Below, one piece after another: positions 16,245 to 29,100 of a stretch of 64,000 bases of DNA. The DNA comes from Anaeromyces robustus. Taxonomy: Eukaryota > Neocallimastigomycota > Neocallimastigomycetes > Neocallimastigales > Neocallimastigaceae. The translations under genes were made by a program, and so were the position numbers. Where the stretch lies: NCBI GenBank assembly GCA_002104895.1, contig MCFG01000063.1, positions 110,001 to 174,000 of the forward strand, in the 5' to 3' direction. Position 1 is the first letter of the stretch. Every line of letters begins with the position of its first letter. The notes under the pieces are model-generated. The model was not told the DNA's origin and ran no database searches. It saw only the letters and a program-made list of their open reading frames with translations.

Positions 16245-18316
16245 TTAATAGTTAATTGAACTAAAATTATTGGTTTTATTTTCTGATGAATAATTAAATG
16301 ATTCACTATTACTATTTCTTTTAGAAGTATAATGATAATTTATAATTTTAGAAATAATTGATACTTTATTTGATGTTATACTTTTAGTAGTATTACTATT
16401 ACGATTACTATTATAATTACTATTTCTATATTCATATCCATTATTACTATTAGTATTATTAGTATTAATATTGGAGTTTTCAGTAACACAATTAGTTTCA
16501 TATACTATTGAACTATTCATTTGAGATGTACTTATCACTGAATTAATATTAGATTCATTATTAATAAATTTTTTATTAACTTTATTTATAAAATCTCTAT
16601 TTAAATTTTTTCTATGAAATATTCCATAAATAACTCGATAACCATATAACATATAATTAGAAATTGAAAGAATAATTATTAACCATCCCAAAGATAAATA
16701 CAAAATAAAATTATGAATATTTGTAAATTTTAATATATATAATATTATTAATGTAATTATATTAATAAATATTATTGTATTAATAAATCTAATATCATAC
16801 ATCGTTTTTTGAATATTCCATTCAATAAATATTAAAATTAATTCAATAAAAATAATTAAAAATTTAAATAAAATTATTGAATAATTTGTAATTATTCCAA
16901 ATACATCGTCCATTTTACATATTTGATAATTATATCCCCTTTCAATATAAATAGTATGAATATTATAAGGTTTAATATATAATAATCCATTCATTATTAT
17001 ATCTAATAAAAGGAAGTAAAATAAGAAAATTATATGATGCTTATATACCCATATTGATATTTTATTTTCTTCAGGGAAATTAATAATCAATTTATATAAA
17101 ATAGGAATAAGAATAAAAGTATATCCGAAAGATAATAATATTATTTCTAAATGACATTTAAACACTGTTAATAATCCAATATATTTTGTATAACAAATAC
17201 ATAAAATAAATATTGATCCAAAAACAATTAAAGTCCAATATTCTGGTGAAAAAAATTCAAAAAATGGATTAAAGTTATGGATATATAAAAAACTTAACGA
17301 TAATAACATAATAAATATTAATATTGATATAGTAATAAAAATAATTAATCCAATAGACATATCTTTAGTATCTAATGTAAAATAATATATTTTTGATATA
17401 TCTTCAATATTTTTTATTGTATTTTCTGCAGTTTCATTTTCATATAAAAATTCTTTTATAAATATTTTAAATTGTTCTAAATAATAATTATAATCATCTG
17501 GAAAAGATATTTTATTTCCGAAAAATTGAAGATTTCTAAATAAATCACAATGAGCATTAGTACAAACATCTTCATCATAAAATAAACTTTTTATCGCAGG
17601 AAGAGCAAGTCTATTTTTAAAAAATCTTTTTTGAACATCTCTTGATGTTATATATTTAAATGCTTCTATTGATGCTTTTTTCCTTTCTTCATATTTTTTT
17701 TCTTTTGGATAATTAATTATACCAATATTATCACCTTCCACAGCTGAAGCAGAAATACCTTCTTTATATCCTGGTAATGGTGACATATCATATGATGTTT
17801 TTTCCAAAAGTGGACCAGTAACAAGATAAAATTTTAAAAATATTGCATTTCCATCAACAAGTTTTTCCATTGTAAAATCAATATCTGATTGATATATGAC
17901 ATCTATTTAAAAAAAAATATTAAAAAAAAAAAAGAGAAAGAGAGAAAGAGAAAATTATTAATAATATATAACTAATATTTAAATAATTAATTAATTAAAA
18001 AAGTATTTATATAATAATTATATATTATTAACCAGATGAAATCTCATTTTTTATTTCTTTTATTTTATTTAATGCATTTATCACAACTGGACTAGTTAGT
18101 TCAGGAAGTGGAGAATCAATTTTTTCTCTATAAGAGTAAATAAACTCATAAACCGAATTTAATAAAACATCATCTTCATATAAAATTATAAATTATTATT
18201 ATCTTTAATTATTATTATTATTATTATTTTTATTATCATTAATTATTATTATTATTTATTATTTATTATTATTATTATTTTTATTATCATTAATTATTAT
18301 TATTATTTATTATTTA

Positions 18317-18369
<53 letters not shown>

Positions 18370-19250
18370 TACAATTTACCATTAAAAAACCCATTATATC
18401 CAAACAATTCCATATTATTTAATTTTCTTTCTTCATCTAAAATATATTTACTCGTTTCAATTAATTCATCCCATGTTTTCGGTATAGTTTTATTATATTT
18501 ATTTAAAAGTTCTTTGTTAGAGTATAATATTTGATAATCTAAAGCGATCGGCTTTAATATGAAATACAATATATTGATTATTATTATTATTATTATTATA
18601 ATTATAATAATAAAATTAAATATAATAAAATAAAATAATATAATATAATATAATATAATATAATATATATATTTACAAGACCAATTAGTTTATTTTTATA
18701 ATAACATGATTGTGTAATAAGATTTGAATCATAAATTTCAACATGTTCCTTATTTAAATAGTTTTCTAAATCTAATAAATATGGTCCATAATTTGATATA
18801 AATAAATTATTATAAAAATATATGTCATATTTATATGTATTTCTTTTAAGAAGTGATTCCATCATTAAATTATAATCAGAAGTAGAAAATGACGAATTTG
18901 TATTTGTTAATAAATTTAATTTCATTTCAATATTTAAATGATTTTCAATTGAAAACTGGTTAAATTCATTAATCATAGCTGAATAAGCTTGTTCTTCACC
19001 ATTAAATGATAATGCCAATGCATTAATTCTAATGCCTTCAGTTACATCTTTTTTTTTTTTTAACAAACAAATTATACAAATATTACATTAAAATAAAAAT
19101 AAAAATAAAAATAAATATAGTCATAAATTTAATAACAATTATATTTTATAAATATAATTTTCTTTATTTATATTTAAAATTTCACTTATTATTAGTACTT
19201 TTATTAAAAAATATTATATAAATAAAGAATTGAAATAATAAATTAAGCAT
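16245..19250 (-). CDS. Solute-binding-domain class C seven-helix receptor, array copy 4
   Basis: Most upstream member of the array and the longest (797 residues). Exons: 19250-19199, 19047-18677, 18551-18380, 18173-18033, 17902-16245, in the same phases as the others. The signal peptide is MLNLLFQFFIYIIFFNK. Exon 3 carries TIPKTWDELIETSKYI; exon 5 carries LPGYKEGISASAVEGDN and FYDEDVC...HCDLFRNLQ. Seven helices follow, then a longer tail rich in Asn, Ser and Thr with a conserved SIISKIINYHY motif. Exon 4 is 141 rather than 147 nt: the acceptor AG used by copies 1 and 3 reads AT here, so splicing probably moves 6 nt downstream to an AAG, dropping two residues but keeping frame. Role as for the paralogs: surface sensing of an unknown solute. 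Confidence 0.84.
18200..18366. repeat. (ATT)n-rich array in intron 3 of receptor copy 4
   Basis: ATT triplets interrupted by TTTATTATC and TTATTTA units fill the intron between exons 3 and 4. Confidence 0.88.
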
Positions 19251-20654
19251 CTTTATTTATATAATATATAAAACGGAAAAATATATATTTAAAAAAAAGT
19301 ATTTATAAATCAATCATAATATATAAAAAAAACTTTTTTTTTAACAATATTTATTGATAATTTCATAGGAGTATTAAAAAAAAAGAGGATTAAATATATA
19401 TTCATATTCATATACTTTTTAATATTTTTAAAGTTTATATATAATTTTAGTTTTTTTAATATTTAATATTTATATTTTTTCTTTTTTTTTTTTTAAACTT
19501 TAAAAAACAACAACAATAATAAATAGTTATAGTAATAAAAATAATAAAAATAAATTGTTATAAATGTTTAATTTTTACTTCATTCCTTCTTAAAATCAAA
19601 CGATATTGTTATTAAATTAATCATTGAATAAAATAATATTTTTTGTTTCTTTTTTTTTTCTCCATCAAAAAGTTTATATAAGTGGTTAAGTAAATCCGAT
19701 AATTTGAATTTTTTTTCTTTTTTTAGTATAAATTAAAAATTTTTTTTTATTTCCATTTTAATAAAATTATTATTTACTTAAATAATTGAAATTTTAAAAT
19801 TCAGGTATAATAAAAATATCTTTTTTATTTTTTCCTTTTTTTTATAAGGAAAAAAAAGATAAAATTTTTTTTTTTATTTTTATCTTTTTTTATTTTTAAC
19901 TTTAAATTAATATTTATTTACTATTAATTATTAAGTTGAAAAAAAAATAATTTTATTATTATATTTCGTTGAGTTATTATATTATTAGAATAAAATAATT
20001 AACTTGGTAAAAACAGTAAAAATACAAATATATATAATATATATATATAAATAATTGATTAAAAGTATTAAATTTTCAATCAATACTTGCTTATTAGTTA
20101 AATTTACTTATAAAAAAATATAAAAATACAAAATAATAAATAAAAAGAAAATTTAATTTAGTTTAAATTCTTTTTTATTTTATTTTATTTTATTTTATTT
20201 TATTTTATTTTATTTTATTTTATTTTATTTTATTTTATTTTATTTTATTTTATTTTATTTTATTTTATTTTATTTTATTTTATTTTATTTTATTTTATTT
20301 TATTTTATTTTATTTTATTTTATTTTATTTTATTTTATTTTATATTTTATTATTTTTAGTTATTTTAATTATTTTATTTGTTTTATATATAATTCAATTT
20401 ATTATACATATAAAAATAACTTTATTTGTTTACATTTGTATACAAGCATTGATTTTCCTCTTCTCAGGAAAAAAAAATAAATAAATACTACTTCTTAACG
20501 AATTATCTTTTAAATTAAATTAAATTATTTTAAATTAAATTAGATTAAATTAATGATTTTTTATTAATAATAAATATAATTATGATAAAAAAATTATTTA
20601 TAAATGTGATAATATATATATAATTCAATTAATGAGAATTATATCTTAAGGAAA
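19251..20654. other. Intergenic region between receptor copy 4 and the GT34 gene
   Basis: No gene seen. It contains a GTGGTTAAGT site (19682-19691) like those upstream of copies 1 and 2, a TTTTA array (20176-20343) and many T runs. Confidence 0.7.
20176..20343. repeat. (TTTTA)n microsatellite
   Basis: About 33 nearly perfect pentamer units downstream of the GT34 gene. Confidence 0.95.
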
Positions 20655-22488
20655 TTACAACTTCCATATTTCTATTTGTTTTTCTTTTGGTAAATTATAA
20701 TAATTTACAACTTCTTCTCTTAATTGTTTATTCGTTTTAGCAGTTATCCAATCCTTATTATTGAAAACTTCTCTACGAACTTTATCACCTTCTTTATCCT
20801 TATTATCATGACCAGCTAAATTAATTAAGAAATCACCTAATTTTTTATTATTTACATAATTGTTGAACCAAAACGGCACTATGGTATAATGTGAATCTTC
20901 TTTACTTTCTAATAAAATATTATTCATTGCAACTTGAATTACATTTTCTACTCTCATATCTGAATGATAGTATAAATATGCTATTGCACGTGTAATATAA
21001 TTTAATGACCATGAATTTACTCGAATTAAGAATGATACAGTATTAAGACTATTTTGATCCGATGTTGCAATAAAATGAATATTACTATCAATAGGTAAAA
21101 AAGTTTCTAATTTTATATTTGGATTTGTGAGTACAACATCACCATCTGTCCAACTAAAGAATAAAAATTTTTTTTTATTTTTTTTCATTTTTTTTATTAT
21201 TTTTTTTTTATTTAAAATTTAAAAATTAATATTTTATTATAAATTATTAAGAATATTTATAATTAAATAAAATAAAATAAAATAAAATAAAATAAATAGA
21301 ATATTTACAATATCCATTCATATTGTTTTGTTTTTAGACCTTCAATTATAACATCAAAAAGAGTATGAAGTTTCATAAATTTTAAATCTCTTTCATTGTC
21401 ATAAACTTCTGTATTTAAAATAAATTTATAACCATGAATATTGGCATATTGGTATAATTCACTTATAGCATTTTCGGTTATTGAATTTACTTTAATTTGA
21501 TTTTCAAACATTACAATTGCAAATTTTGGTATATTAATTGTCTTTATTTTTTTTTTTTTAGTTGTTGTTACGAGTCATTTATAATAAAAATAAGAATAAG
21601 AATATTTATAAAATAATAAAATAATATTTAATAAAAAATTAAAAAAAAAAGAAACTTTTGTTTATTATTTACAATAAAAACATTATTATATATATATAAT
21701 TACAAATAATATAAAAATAAAATAAAATAAAGGTAATAATACTAATAATAAATAAAACTTACATAGTCTTTTTGACAATGATAATTTAAATGGACATATT
21801 TATAATAACCAATGCATGTATCTTCTAAATTTTTTTTAACAAGAATAATACAACTATTTTTTCCTTCACATAAATTTTTAAAATAAAAAGTTCTATCTTT
21901 TCCACAATCCATTTTTAAAACACGGTATTTATCTAAAAAATATTTATCTAACTCTTTACCATCTTTTCCATTTCTACAACGCTGATCATCACCTTTATAA
22001 CGCCCATAAAAAGCTTTATCAATTACTATATGATAAAATAAAGGGCAATTAATATTGTATCCTTGACCTTTATCTTCTGTGATAAGATATGTTTCACATA
22101 AATAATTCTCATCCTTTAATATTTTTAATGGAAGTTTTTGTATTAGTTCATTATTTGTTAAAAATGTTTCAATTTTATTATCAGTTAAATTTGTTATTTT
22201 TTCATAAATATTAACTTTTTTTCCATTATCTAAATTTTTATCAATTGTTATTGGTCCTTTAATATTTTTATTATCTACTAATTTGAAATTTTCTAATATC
22301 AAATTTGTTTCATTTATATAATTATTTTTACTTGATATAATATCTTTTTGATAGGCCAATATATTTTCTTTTTCATATAATGTTTTTCTAATTGTAAATT
22401 TTGAAGTAAAAAATATAATAAGTGATAATATTATTGTTATTACTATTATTTCTATTTTAGTTTCATTCAAAATTTTTAGTCTATTCAT
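20655..22488 (-). CDS. SUEL-type lectin domain fused to GT34 glycosyltransferase (type II membrane protein)
   Basis: Predicted Golgi enzyme that adds a hexose, probably galactose or mannose, to glycans. Exons: 22488-21763, 21541-21309, 21153-20655, giving 485 residues in frame. A single membrane anchor spans about residues 13-30 with a short N-terminal cytosolic segment. A roughly 90-residue linker leads to a Cys-rich module (about 145-238) with the galactose/rhamnose-binding (SUEL) lectin pattern: AFYGRY, LCEGKNSC, DTCIGYYKYVHLNYHC. The GMA12/MNN10 (GT34) domain follows: KFAIVMFENQ, YANIHGYKF and EWIFWTDGDVVLTNP, where D323-G-D325 is the metal/nucleotide-sugar DxD motif. Intron phases are 0 and 2. 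The start is the first ATG, directly before the anchor. It is transcribed head to head with the transglutaminase-like gene. The lectin module could hold an acceptor glycan; that is inference. The donor sugar cannot be told from sequence alone. Confidence 0.8.
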
Positions 22489-22585
22489 ATTGTTTAAGAA
22501 TATAAAATATTTTATTTTTTTTTATTTAATAAAAAAATAAAAATATTGATATAAAATCAAAAAATTTATTTCAAAAAAAAACATT

Positions 22586-22713
22586 TATTTATTTATTTAT
22601 TATTTATTTATTTATTTATTATTTATTTATTTTAATTAATTAATAAATTAATCAATTATTTAATTATATATTTATTTATATAATATTTATTTATTTATTT
22701 ATTTATATAATAT

Positions 22714-22796
<83 letters not shown>

Positions 22797-22798
22797 TT
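22586..22798. repeat. (TTTA)n microsatellite, partly interrupted
   Basis: The pure stretch is about 22721-22798, preceded by interrupted units. Confidence 0.92.
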
Positions 22799-22928
22799 AC
22801 AAATTATTAAAAATTTTATTAAAAAAAAAATAAACAATTAATTTTAAATATTATAAAAAAATATATTATGATTAAAAAAAAAAAAATTAAATTTTTTAAT
22901 AATTATTAACTTTATTTCTTTTATATAT

Positions 22929-22966
<38 letters not shown>

Positions 22967-23069
22967 CATATTATTAAAAATTATACTATTTTTAATTAAT
23001 TTTTTTATTATATACATACATAAATTATTTTATTTGCTTTTTTTTTTAATATAAAAAAATTAGAAAATA

Positions 23070-23090
23070 ATGTATCTGTATATAACATAA
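23070..23090 (+). promoter_or_regulatory. Six-codon upstream open frame
   Basis: ATG TAT CTG TAT ATA ACA TAA ends six bases before the main ATG at 23097. If the transcript starts upstream of it, this frame could lower initiation at the main start. Confidence 0.35.
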
Positions 23091-23096
23091 TTGGAA

Positions 23097-24300
23097 ATGG
23101 TTTATCTATTGTTTAAATTGCATTTATTCCAAAATTTAATTATAATACTTATTTTAGGAATCATTTCAAGAGAAGAAAAAATAAAGAAGTCTATTAATAA
23201 TAATAATAATAATAATAACAATTTATTGGAAAAAAATAATATTTATTTTAGTGATGATAATGATAATACTAATGAAATAATTTACAGAGGCCAAGATATA
23301 CCAATTAAATTTTGGTCAGATGAAGAAAAAATAGAATTACAAAATGAAATAGAAGATAGAGTAATAATAAGTTCTTTAGTAGATGGTGCTAATTTTAGCT
23401 TTTATAATCAACTTGAAGACAATGAAAAAGAAATTTATGATATTTTTTATGAATTAATTTCAAATTATAACTTTGTTATTAATGTAGAAAGACCTTATGA
23501 AGAAGAAATACTTAATTTAAGAAAAATATTCACAATATTAACTTATGAAAATCCTGAATTATGGTGGATTGGAACTTTTTATTACAGTATAGCTTCATCA
23601 ATAACTAATAATATTAGATATTATTCAATTGAATTATCATCAAATCTTTTTCTTGAATATAATCAAGAAAAATATAAAAATATAGATAAAAAGATTGAAG
23701 AAGTTAAAAATGATATATTAAATAATATTTCGAAATTAAATTTAAAAACAAATTATGCTATCTTAAAATATTTAAATGATTATTTAGTCAATAATATTGA
23801 ATATACTTTAATTGAATCTCGACGACATATTAGAACAATATATGGTGCTATAATAGAACATAAATGTGTTTGTGAAGGTTATGCTGAAGCTTTTGAATAT
23901 TTAGCTCGTCAATTTAATATAAATTGTATTATTGCTAGAAGTTCAACTCATGAATGGAATTTTGTCGAAATGAATGGTAAATGGTATGTTGTAGATGTTA
24001 CATGGAATGATTTTGGTAAGAATAATAAACCATCTACAAACTATTTTTTAACAGGTACAAATAATGTTGCTAATGGAATTAAATATTCTGATGAGCCTAA
24101 TCATGTGTTAATTTATTCAGCTTATGGATCAGATATAAGTGTTTTTTATCCTCCAATAGAAGAAGATAATTATATTCCAACAGAAGAAGAAATTAATGAA
24201 GCTAATACCATCAATCTTCCTTACGTTCAAACCACAAGTATAAAATTATTTTAAATTTTATTTATATAAAAATAATTATAATAATAATTATATTAATAAT

Positions 24301-24376
<76 letters not shown>

Positions 24377-26154
24377 AATAAATAATAATAAATAATAAAT
24401 AACATAATAACATTTTTTTCATTTATTGATTATAACATCTTTTTTTTTTTTTTAGGAAAATTACCTAAATGTACTTTAGTTAATAATAAATGCTATGTTA
24501 AAGAAGAATTAATTGTTGAAAATGTATATTGTATTTATGATAATATTATTTATAAAGGAAATAATAATAATGAATGTGATATAGCCTATGGAAATTCTAT
24601 GGTCGATGAAGGCATTTTTATTTTTGATGTTTCTTCTTCTAATAAAGCAAATCTTATTTCACAAATATCAACTACAGATTTATCTAATAATTCACTTCTT
24701 GTTATGTATGATTGTGCTTTTAAAAAATGTATTCAAACTTATGGTTATATTCAATTAGAAGATAGTATTTATGTTTTTAAATCAACTGAAGTTTCACAAA
24801 TTAATGGCATTACTGATTGTAATGAAAATAATGTTGGAAAAGTTACATATAATAATAATAAATTTCAAATATGTGTTTTTCAAAGTATAAATTTAGATGA
24901 AAATAATATATCTTCAGCAATATATACATTTACAAACATAGAAAATAATAATTATTATATAATAAAATCAACAGCTTCTTATGATTATGGATATTTTGCT
25001 GAAGATTTTGAATATTATAATACAGCTTTATTAAAAACACAATCTAATATTGTTGCTTTAGCTATGAGAAGTAAGTTAAAATAAAAAAAAAATAAATAAA
25101 TAAATATTGTATAATTGAAATTTATTAAAATTAAATACTATACATAAAAATTTCATTAATTTTTAATACATAAAAAATAATAATCATATATTATTAATTA
25201 ATATTTTATTAAAAATTTGAACTAATAATTGTATTTTTTTTTTAAATAATATTTACATTATTATAAAGGTTCTCAATTACCATCATGTGATGATCTTGCT
25301 AAATTAAATAACAATATATTTTATGATAATCAAATTTGTATTAAAAACAATATAATTCAAAAATATATAAATGGGTTATTAACAGAAATTTATGGAATTA
25401 ATGAAACGAGCAGTGGAATTAAAATATTCCAAAAAAAATCAAGTTTTAATTATTATGAAGATGTTACTGATTCTTTAAATTCTATTTCAATTCAATCTAA
25501 TGAAATCATTCCAACTTTTGTTATTTATGATTGTTCATCATCTGATTGTATTCAAACTAGTGGTTATTTAAAATATAAAACTTCATCAAATAATAATGAT
25601 CAATTTATTAGTTGTTATACTGATTTTTTTGATGATGAAAAAAATAAAATTCCAGATGATTATAATACTAATATAGGATGTTTCCCATTAAATATAGATA
25701 CATCATCAGAAAAAGAATGTCAAATGAGTAAATCAAATTCAGGTACTTATGTTTATGAGGAACAATTGAATAATATTGAATATTTTTATGTTTGTTTAAT
25801 GGTGTATGGCTCAGACACATATAACTATATGAAAATAATTAGAAATAATAATACTATAAATTATTTTATGTTTAAAAATAATATAAATCAATTTCCAAAT
25901 ACCGTTAATGATTCACTTGTTTTAGTAAAAATTGATAAAAATGCTATAATTTTAGAAAAACGTAAATATATTTATATCAAAATATAAAACTTTATAAATT
26001 TTATTATTATTATTATTATTATACAAAGTATAATATAAAATGCATAAATAAATATTTATTTTTTAATATTTAAACTATATTAATATAAAAAAAGTATTTT
26101 TAATAATTATAATAATAATAATAATTATATTTTATCATACTTTTTTTTAATTTC

Positions 26155-26191
<37 letters not shown>

Positions 26192-29100
26192 TTATTTAGA
26201 TAATATTGAAAAAGGGTATCATATTAATAATGGGAGTGCTTATAATGAAGAACAAAAAAGTAATGATAATTTATTTTATTGTTCTAGTACTGATATATCC
26301 AGTTGTCAATTTAAAGAAATTATTCAAGGATATATGATAAATATAGATGAGAAAAAAAGCTTAATTTTATGTGATTCTAGTATCTGTTCTGTTATAGAAA
26401 GTGGAGCTACTACTGAAACTAATACTAGTTTCATATATAGTATTGATAATACCAAAATGATAACCTGTACAATGAATTTATGTAGTTTAAATAGCATTAA
26501 TAATGAACAAGGGAATGTATATATAGATGGAATAGATAATAATAAAAAAACAATTATTACTTGCACCAATAATGAATGTACTTCAAAAGATATATCAAAA
26601 AAATTTACTTCTAACACTAATAATTTATTTTTTATAGATGCCAGTGATACAAAAAATATTATTATTTGTAATAATAATAAAGGATGTTATAATCAAAAAA
26701 TATGTTCCGATAATAATTCTTCATCAAAATATTTTATTTATAGTGCTGATCATTCAAAAATTATTTATTGTAATAATTCATCATGTATTATTGAGATGGC
26801 TAATACTGTACAAGGTTCTGCATATATTGAAGGATATGATAAAAATAAAAATACTATTATTTATTGTACATCTAATAATAAATGTATAACTAAAGATTTA
26901 TCAAGTTCCTTTACAGATTATAATTATAAATATTATATTGATGGTAAAAATAATATAAATATTATTACTTGTGATAATAATAATGGATGTACTTCCAATG
27001 CCGTAAGTTCTACATTAAATTCAAATCAAAAAAAATATTTTGTAGATGGTATAAATAATCATAATATTATTACTTGTACAAAAACTTCATGTATTTCAGA
27101 TAAAGGAAGTACTTTGACTGGACATGTCTATCTCAGTGATGAAAATGATAAAATAATAATAATATGTACTAATAATAAATGTAGTTATAAAAATATATCC
27201 AATTCATTAACTACAGAAAATATAGTATATATTGATGCTAGTGATATTAATAATCTTATTATATGTAATAGTGAAAATGGATGTTCAATTCAAGATAAAT
27301 GTTTCTCTCTAACTTCTAATAATAAATTATATTTTATTGATTCAAGTAATTCACAAAATCTTATCACATGTACAAATAATGGATGTTCATCAGAATCATT
27401 GAAATTAAATAATAATTCAATTCTAAATTTCCCTGATGGTTTTGATAATCATAAAATTATTACTTGTTCTCAATATGGATGTGCTCCTGAAAAAAGTAAA
27501 TATATACATATATATATATATAATTTTTTCATTTTATAATTATAATTATTATTATTATTATTCAAATTATTGTATTATTGATATTACTTTTGTTATTATT
27601 TTTTTGTCAATATTATCTATTTTTAATAATTTCTTTTAAATTTTAATTTTTAATAATATTTTATTTTTATTTTTTTTTTATTTTATTTTTATTTTTATTT
27701 TTATTTTTATTTTTATTTTTATTTTTATTTTTATTTTTATAATTAATATTATTATTAGGTATAACTTCATGTCAGGATACTACAAAAAACAGTAACTGTA
27801 AATATTTAGATAATAATTTAATTGAAAAAACTTTACCTGAAGGATATTTTTGTATAAATAATGATAATAAAATATATAAATCTGAAAATAATTCATGTTC
27901 CTTAGTATTAGGTATATTTTTATTTATCGAAGATACTGAAACATCATTATATAAAAAAGGAAATTATGGTAAAGATTCTGGTTTAATTTATCAATGTTTT
28001 AGTTCATATTGTATTGCAATGTACAATACCCATTTTTTATTTTCAAGTAAATATTTATACAATTGTAATTATTCCAAATGTAATATAAAAGAATCAGTAA
28101 ATCCAGGATGTTATTTAAGTGGTTTATCTTCATATAATGATGCTCAATTAATTTATCCTAGTTTAATTTATTGTTCTTTTAATAATGCATTTTCATGTTC
28201 ATTAATTACGAATCCAAAAAATGGTTATTATCTTGATTCCAGTAATGATATGAATATTATTACATGTATGAATTCTTCTTGTTTTTCAGATACTGGTAGT
28301 ACAATTCAAGGAAATGTTTATATTGATGCCATTGATAAAACAAATAAATCTATTATAAATTGTTTTGGAGAAAAATGTATTTCTACATATATATTTGAAA
28401 ATACTACATCAAATAAATTATTTTTTATTGATGCAACAAATAATAAAAATCTTATAGCTTGCACAAATAAGAATGGATGTATATCTAAAAATATAGAAAT
28501 CACTAATACAGAATTATATTTTATTGATGGTTATGATAATAAAAGAATTATTACATGTACAACTAATGGATGTAAAACAAATGATAATTTATCAAAAGAA
28601 AATTATAAAATTTATAAAGATGGTTCAGATACTACAAAAATTATTCTTTGTACGGAAAAAGGATGTTTCTCAAGAGATCGTATGTTATTTATATATTAAA
28701 TAATATATATATATACTTATATTAAATTTATATTTATATGTATATATTGAAAAAAATATATAAACTTATATTAAATTATCTATATATATATATATATATA
28801 CATTATAGCTATTCCATTTTGTATAAATGTTTCTGATGATTTACCATGTAAAAGCATAAATGATGAATTAATTATAAATGAAGTAGAAGATGGAAAATAT
28901 TGTTTTAGTCTTGATAATTATATTTATTTATCTAAGAAAACAAGTGAGAACCATGGATCATGTACTCTTGAATATGGTGGTGGTAGTAAAACTGGGAATC
29001 TATTATTAATAAAAAGTGGAAATGGTTACATTAAAGGAGATTATGGAATTGATAGTTCAGGAATTATATATGAATGTGATATTAGTACGTGTGAACAATA

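Larger units (their letters stand above)
22489..23096. promoter_or_regulatory. Shared divergent intergenic region
   Basis: About 600 bp separates two divergent genes and should hold both promoters. It contains a TTTA tetramer array (about 22586-22798), a 36-base T run (22931-22966) close to the + strand gene, and a tiny upstream open frame (23070-23090). No defined factor site was recognised. Confidence 0.55.
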
